64,000 bases of DNA, from the NCBI RefSeq assembly GCF_947500795.1, contig NZ_CANMTE010000002.1, positions 186,001-250,000 of the forward strand. Reading direction: 5' to 3'. Source of the stretch: an uncultured Gelidibacter sp. Its GTDB lineage: Bacteria > Bacteroidota > Bacteroidia > Flavobacteriales > Flavobacteriaceae. Below are positions 62,006-64,000 of this stretch, piece after piece. The translations under genes and the position numbers were made by a program. Numbering within the stretch: the stretch's first letter is position 1; every line of letters starts with the position of its first letter. The notes below the pieces were generated by a model, which was given only the letters and a program-made list of their open reading frames with translations, had not been told where the DNA came from and made no database searches.

Positions 62006-62302
62006 TTAGGCCACTGATACTGCCGTGCCGGTTACAGAAACGGTTATACAGTTATTAACAGTAACCTCCATATCTACCTTAATACCAACAACAGCGTTGG
62101 CATTTAGTTTTCTTGCATGGTTCTGCAATTCTTGAAAAGCTTGTTCTTTTACCTGGCTCATACTTTCAGAAATTCCAGCATAGTATTTTTCCATATTGAA
62201 GGAAATTGACATTTTTTGCATGTTGACTGCAATTCCTGAAACGATGCCTTTATATTCTAAAATTTTAAAGCCTTCTATAGAATTAGTGGTTGTGAGAATC
62301 AT
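62006..62302 (-). CDS. YbjQ/UPF0145 family heavy-metal-binding-domain protein
   Basis: MILTTTNSIEGFKILEYKGIVSG...ARKLNANAVVGIKVDME. Confidence 0.9.
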   Translation of the reverse strand: MILTTTNSIEGFKILEYKGIVSGIAVNMQKMSISFNMEKYYAGISESMSQVKEQAFQELQNHARKLNANAVVGIKVDMEVTVNNCITVSVTGTAVSVA

Positions 62303-62344
62303 ATGTTTAAGTTTATCCTATCAGTAGAAACTACACCACATTTG

Positions 62345-64000
62345 TTACAATTCTATAATTTGTGGTTTTCCAATCAGCGTAAAATCGAGGTGTTTTTTAA
62401 CTAAATCGGTGTTTTTAACCTTCACTACGACTTCTTCACCAAGTTGATAACTCACGCCAGATTTTTTTCCAACCAAGGCATATTCTGTTGCATCAAATTC
62501 ATAATGATCATCATTCATATCTCTAACAGATACCATGCCTTCACATTTATTTGAAACGATTTCAACATAAATTCCCCAATCTGTTACACCAGAAATAACT
62601 CCTACAAACTCTTCATTTTTATGGTTTTCCATAAATTTGATCTGCATGTATTTAATAGAATCACGTTCTGCCTTGGTAGACAGATTTTCCATATTGCTGG
62701 AATGGTTACATTTCTCTTCGTAAATAGCTTCATTAGCCGATTTTTCACCATCTAGGTAACGTTGCAACAAACGATGCACCATCACATCAGGATAACGACG
62801 GATTGGCGACGTAAAATGCGTGTAATAATCGAATGCTAAACCATAATGGCCGATGTTATGCGTGGTATATTCCGCTTTACTCATCGTTCTAATGGTCAAC
62901 GTATCCACTAAATTTTGTTCGGCTTTACCTTGAACATCTTTTAACATCCCGTTTAAAGAAGATGAAATACTATTGCGATCCTTGAAATTAAGTTTGTATC
63001 CAAATTTAGAAACTACGCCTTGCAATGCCGCTAATTTAGTAGCATCTGGCTCATCATGCACACGATACACAAAAGTCTTTTTAGGCGATTGTTTTCCAAT
63101 ATATTGTGCTACTTTTTTATTGGCAAGCAACATAAATTCTTCAATCAATTTGTTGGCATCTTGACTGGTTTTAAAGAACACCCCTATCGGATTTGCCTGC
63201 TCATCAAGATTGAATTTTACTTCTACTTTATCAAAAGAAATGGCGCCTTCTTTCATACGTTCACGACGCATAATTTTTGCCAATTCGTCCATTTTTAAAA
63301 CAGCATCAGCAATATTTTGATCAACGTCATAAGCCTCTCCTGTAATAGAAACTTCTTCTGGAATGTGGGTCCCGTTGGTTTCAATGATGGCTTGCGCTTC
63401 TTCATAAGCAAAACGAGCATCACTGTAGGTTACCGTTCTTCCAAACCACTGCGATTTTATTTCAGCCTTATCATTCATCTGAAACACTGCAGAAAATGTA
63501 TATTTTTCTTCGTTTGGACGTAAGGAACACGCATTATTTGACAGTACTTCCGGAAGCATAGGAACTACCCTATCCACCAAATACACTGAGGTTGCACGCT
63601 CATAAGCTTCATCATCTAAAATAGTACCTTCTTGCACATAATGCGATACATCAGCAATGTGTATTCCGATTTCAAATAAACCATTATCCAGCACTTCAAA
63701 TGATAACGCATCATCAAAATCTTTTGCATCTTTCGGATCTATGGTAAACGTAAGCACGTTTCTCATGTCGCGACGCTTAGCAATTTCAGCTTCGTTAATG
63801 GACGTATCTAGGTTGTTGGCATATTCTTCTACCTCGGCAGGAAATTCGTATGGAAGCCCATATTCTGCCAGAATAGCGTGAATTTCAGTATTGTGTTCTC
63901 CAGGTTTTCCTAAAACTTTTAAGACGGCACCTTTAGGTGAATCTTCGTTTTTTTCCCAACTTTCAAGAGATACTAAAACAACATCGCCATTTTCAGCTTT
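62345..64000 (-). CDS. rnr: Ribonuclease R (partial; N-terminus beyond window)
   Basis: TIDPKDAKDFDDALS, HYGLAFDYYTHFTSPIRRYPDVMVHRLL, C-terminal S1 domain; frame stays open from 63766 to 64000. Confidence 0.95.
   Translation of the reverse strand, partial: KAENGDVVLVSLESWEKNEDSPKGAVLKVLGKPGEHNTEIHAILAEYGLPYEFPAEVEEYANNLDTSINEAEIAKRRDMRNVLTFTIDPKDAKDFDDALSFEVLDNGLFEIGIHIADVSHYVQEGTILDDEAYERATSVYLVDRVVPMLPEVLSNNACSLRPNEEKYTFSAVFQMNDKAEIKSQWFGRTVTYSDARFAYEEAQAIIETNGTHIPEEVSITGEAYDVDQNIADAVLKMDELAKIMRRERMKEGAISFDKVEVKFNLDEQANPIGVFFKTSQDANKLIEEFMLLANKKVAQYIGKQSPKKTFVYRVHDEPDATKLAALQGVVSKFGYKLNFKDRNSISSSLNGMLKDVQGKAEQNLVDTLTIRTMSKAEYTTHNIGHYGLAFDYYTHFTSPIRRYPDVMVHRLLQRYLDGEKSANEAIYEEKCNHSSNMENLSTKAERDSIKYMQIKFMENHKNEEFVGVISGVTDWGIYVEIVSNKCEGMVSVRDMNDDHYEFDATEYALVGKKSGVSYQLGEEVVVKVKNTDLVKKHLDFTLIGKPQIIEL

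Noticed and set aside
1-64000. CRISPR array, toxin-antitoxin, restriction-modification or other known defence genes
   Set aside because: None recognised in the ORFs; no regularly spaced short direct repeats with unique spacers

Overview
64-kb chromosomal window from a member of the Bacteroidota, most likely a marine Flavobacteriaceae (inferred from gene families, TAnnTTTG -7 motifs and gene content). Most of it is core genome. In order: a split F1Fo ATP synthase cluster (atpB-E-F-H-A-G, without atpD/C) preceded by atpZ-like, bactofilin and sprE/porW genes; an ABC transporter; a 2Fe-2S/FAD oxidoreductase; upp; purD. Next is a ~16-kb surface polysaccharide locus of Wzx/Wzy type (CapK-like, WecB, initiating glycosyltransferase, UDP-xylose synthase-like SDR, glycosyltransferases, two Wzy/ligase-like proteins, Wzx, RmlD, RmlC, Wzz-like). 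It is followed by a DUF6909-like/GH3/M23 cluster with tatA, then pgk, holB, mnmG, ybeY, a DUF4175-like giant protein, gltX, an SPFH protein, glnS, folB, tRNA-Cys, LysE-like, GIN-domain, YbjQ-like and a partial rnr. No CRISPR array, transposase, prophage or recognisable defence system was seen. Best second-look items: (1) a duplicated 3' half of tRNA-Cys plus its terminator, whose T-loop is replaced by a perfect 18-bp palindrome, followed by a degenerate ~107-bp repeat array; (2) two parS-like palindromes bracketing mnmG; (3) a DUF6909-like protein with a nucleoside-phosphorylase-like C-terminus next to a bacterial GH3 protein; (4) a hairpin repeat in the atp operon showing a compensatory base change; (5) a GT2-hexapeptide acyltransferase fusion. 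No clearly new multi-gene system could be demonstrated from sequence alone.
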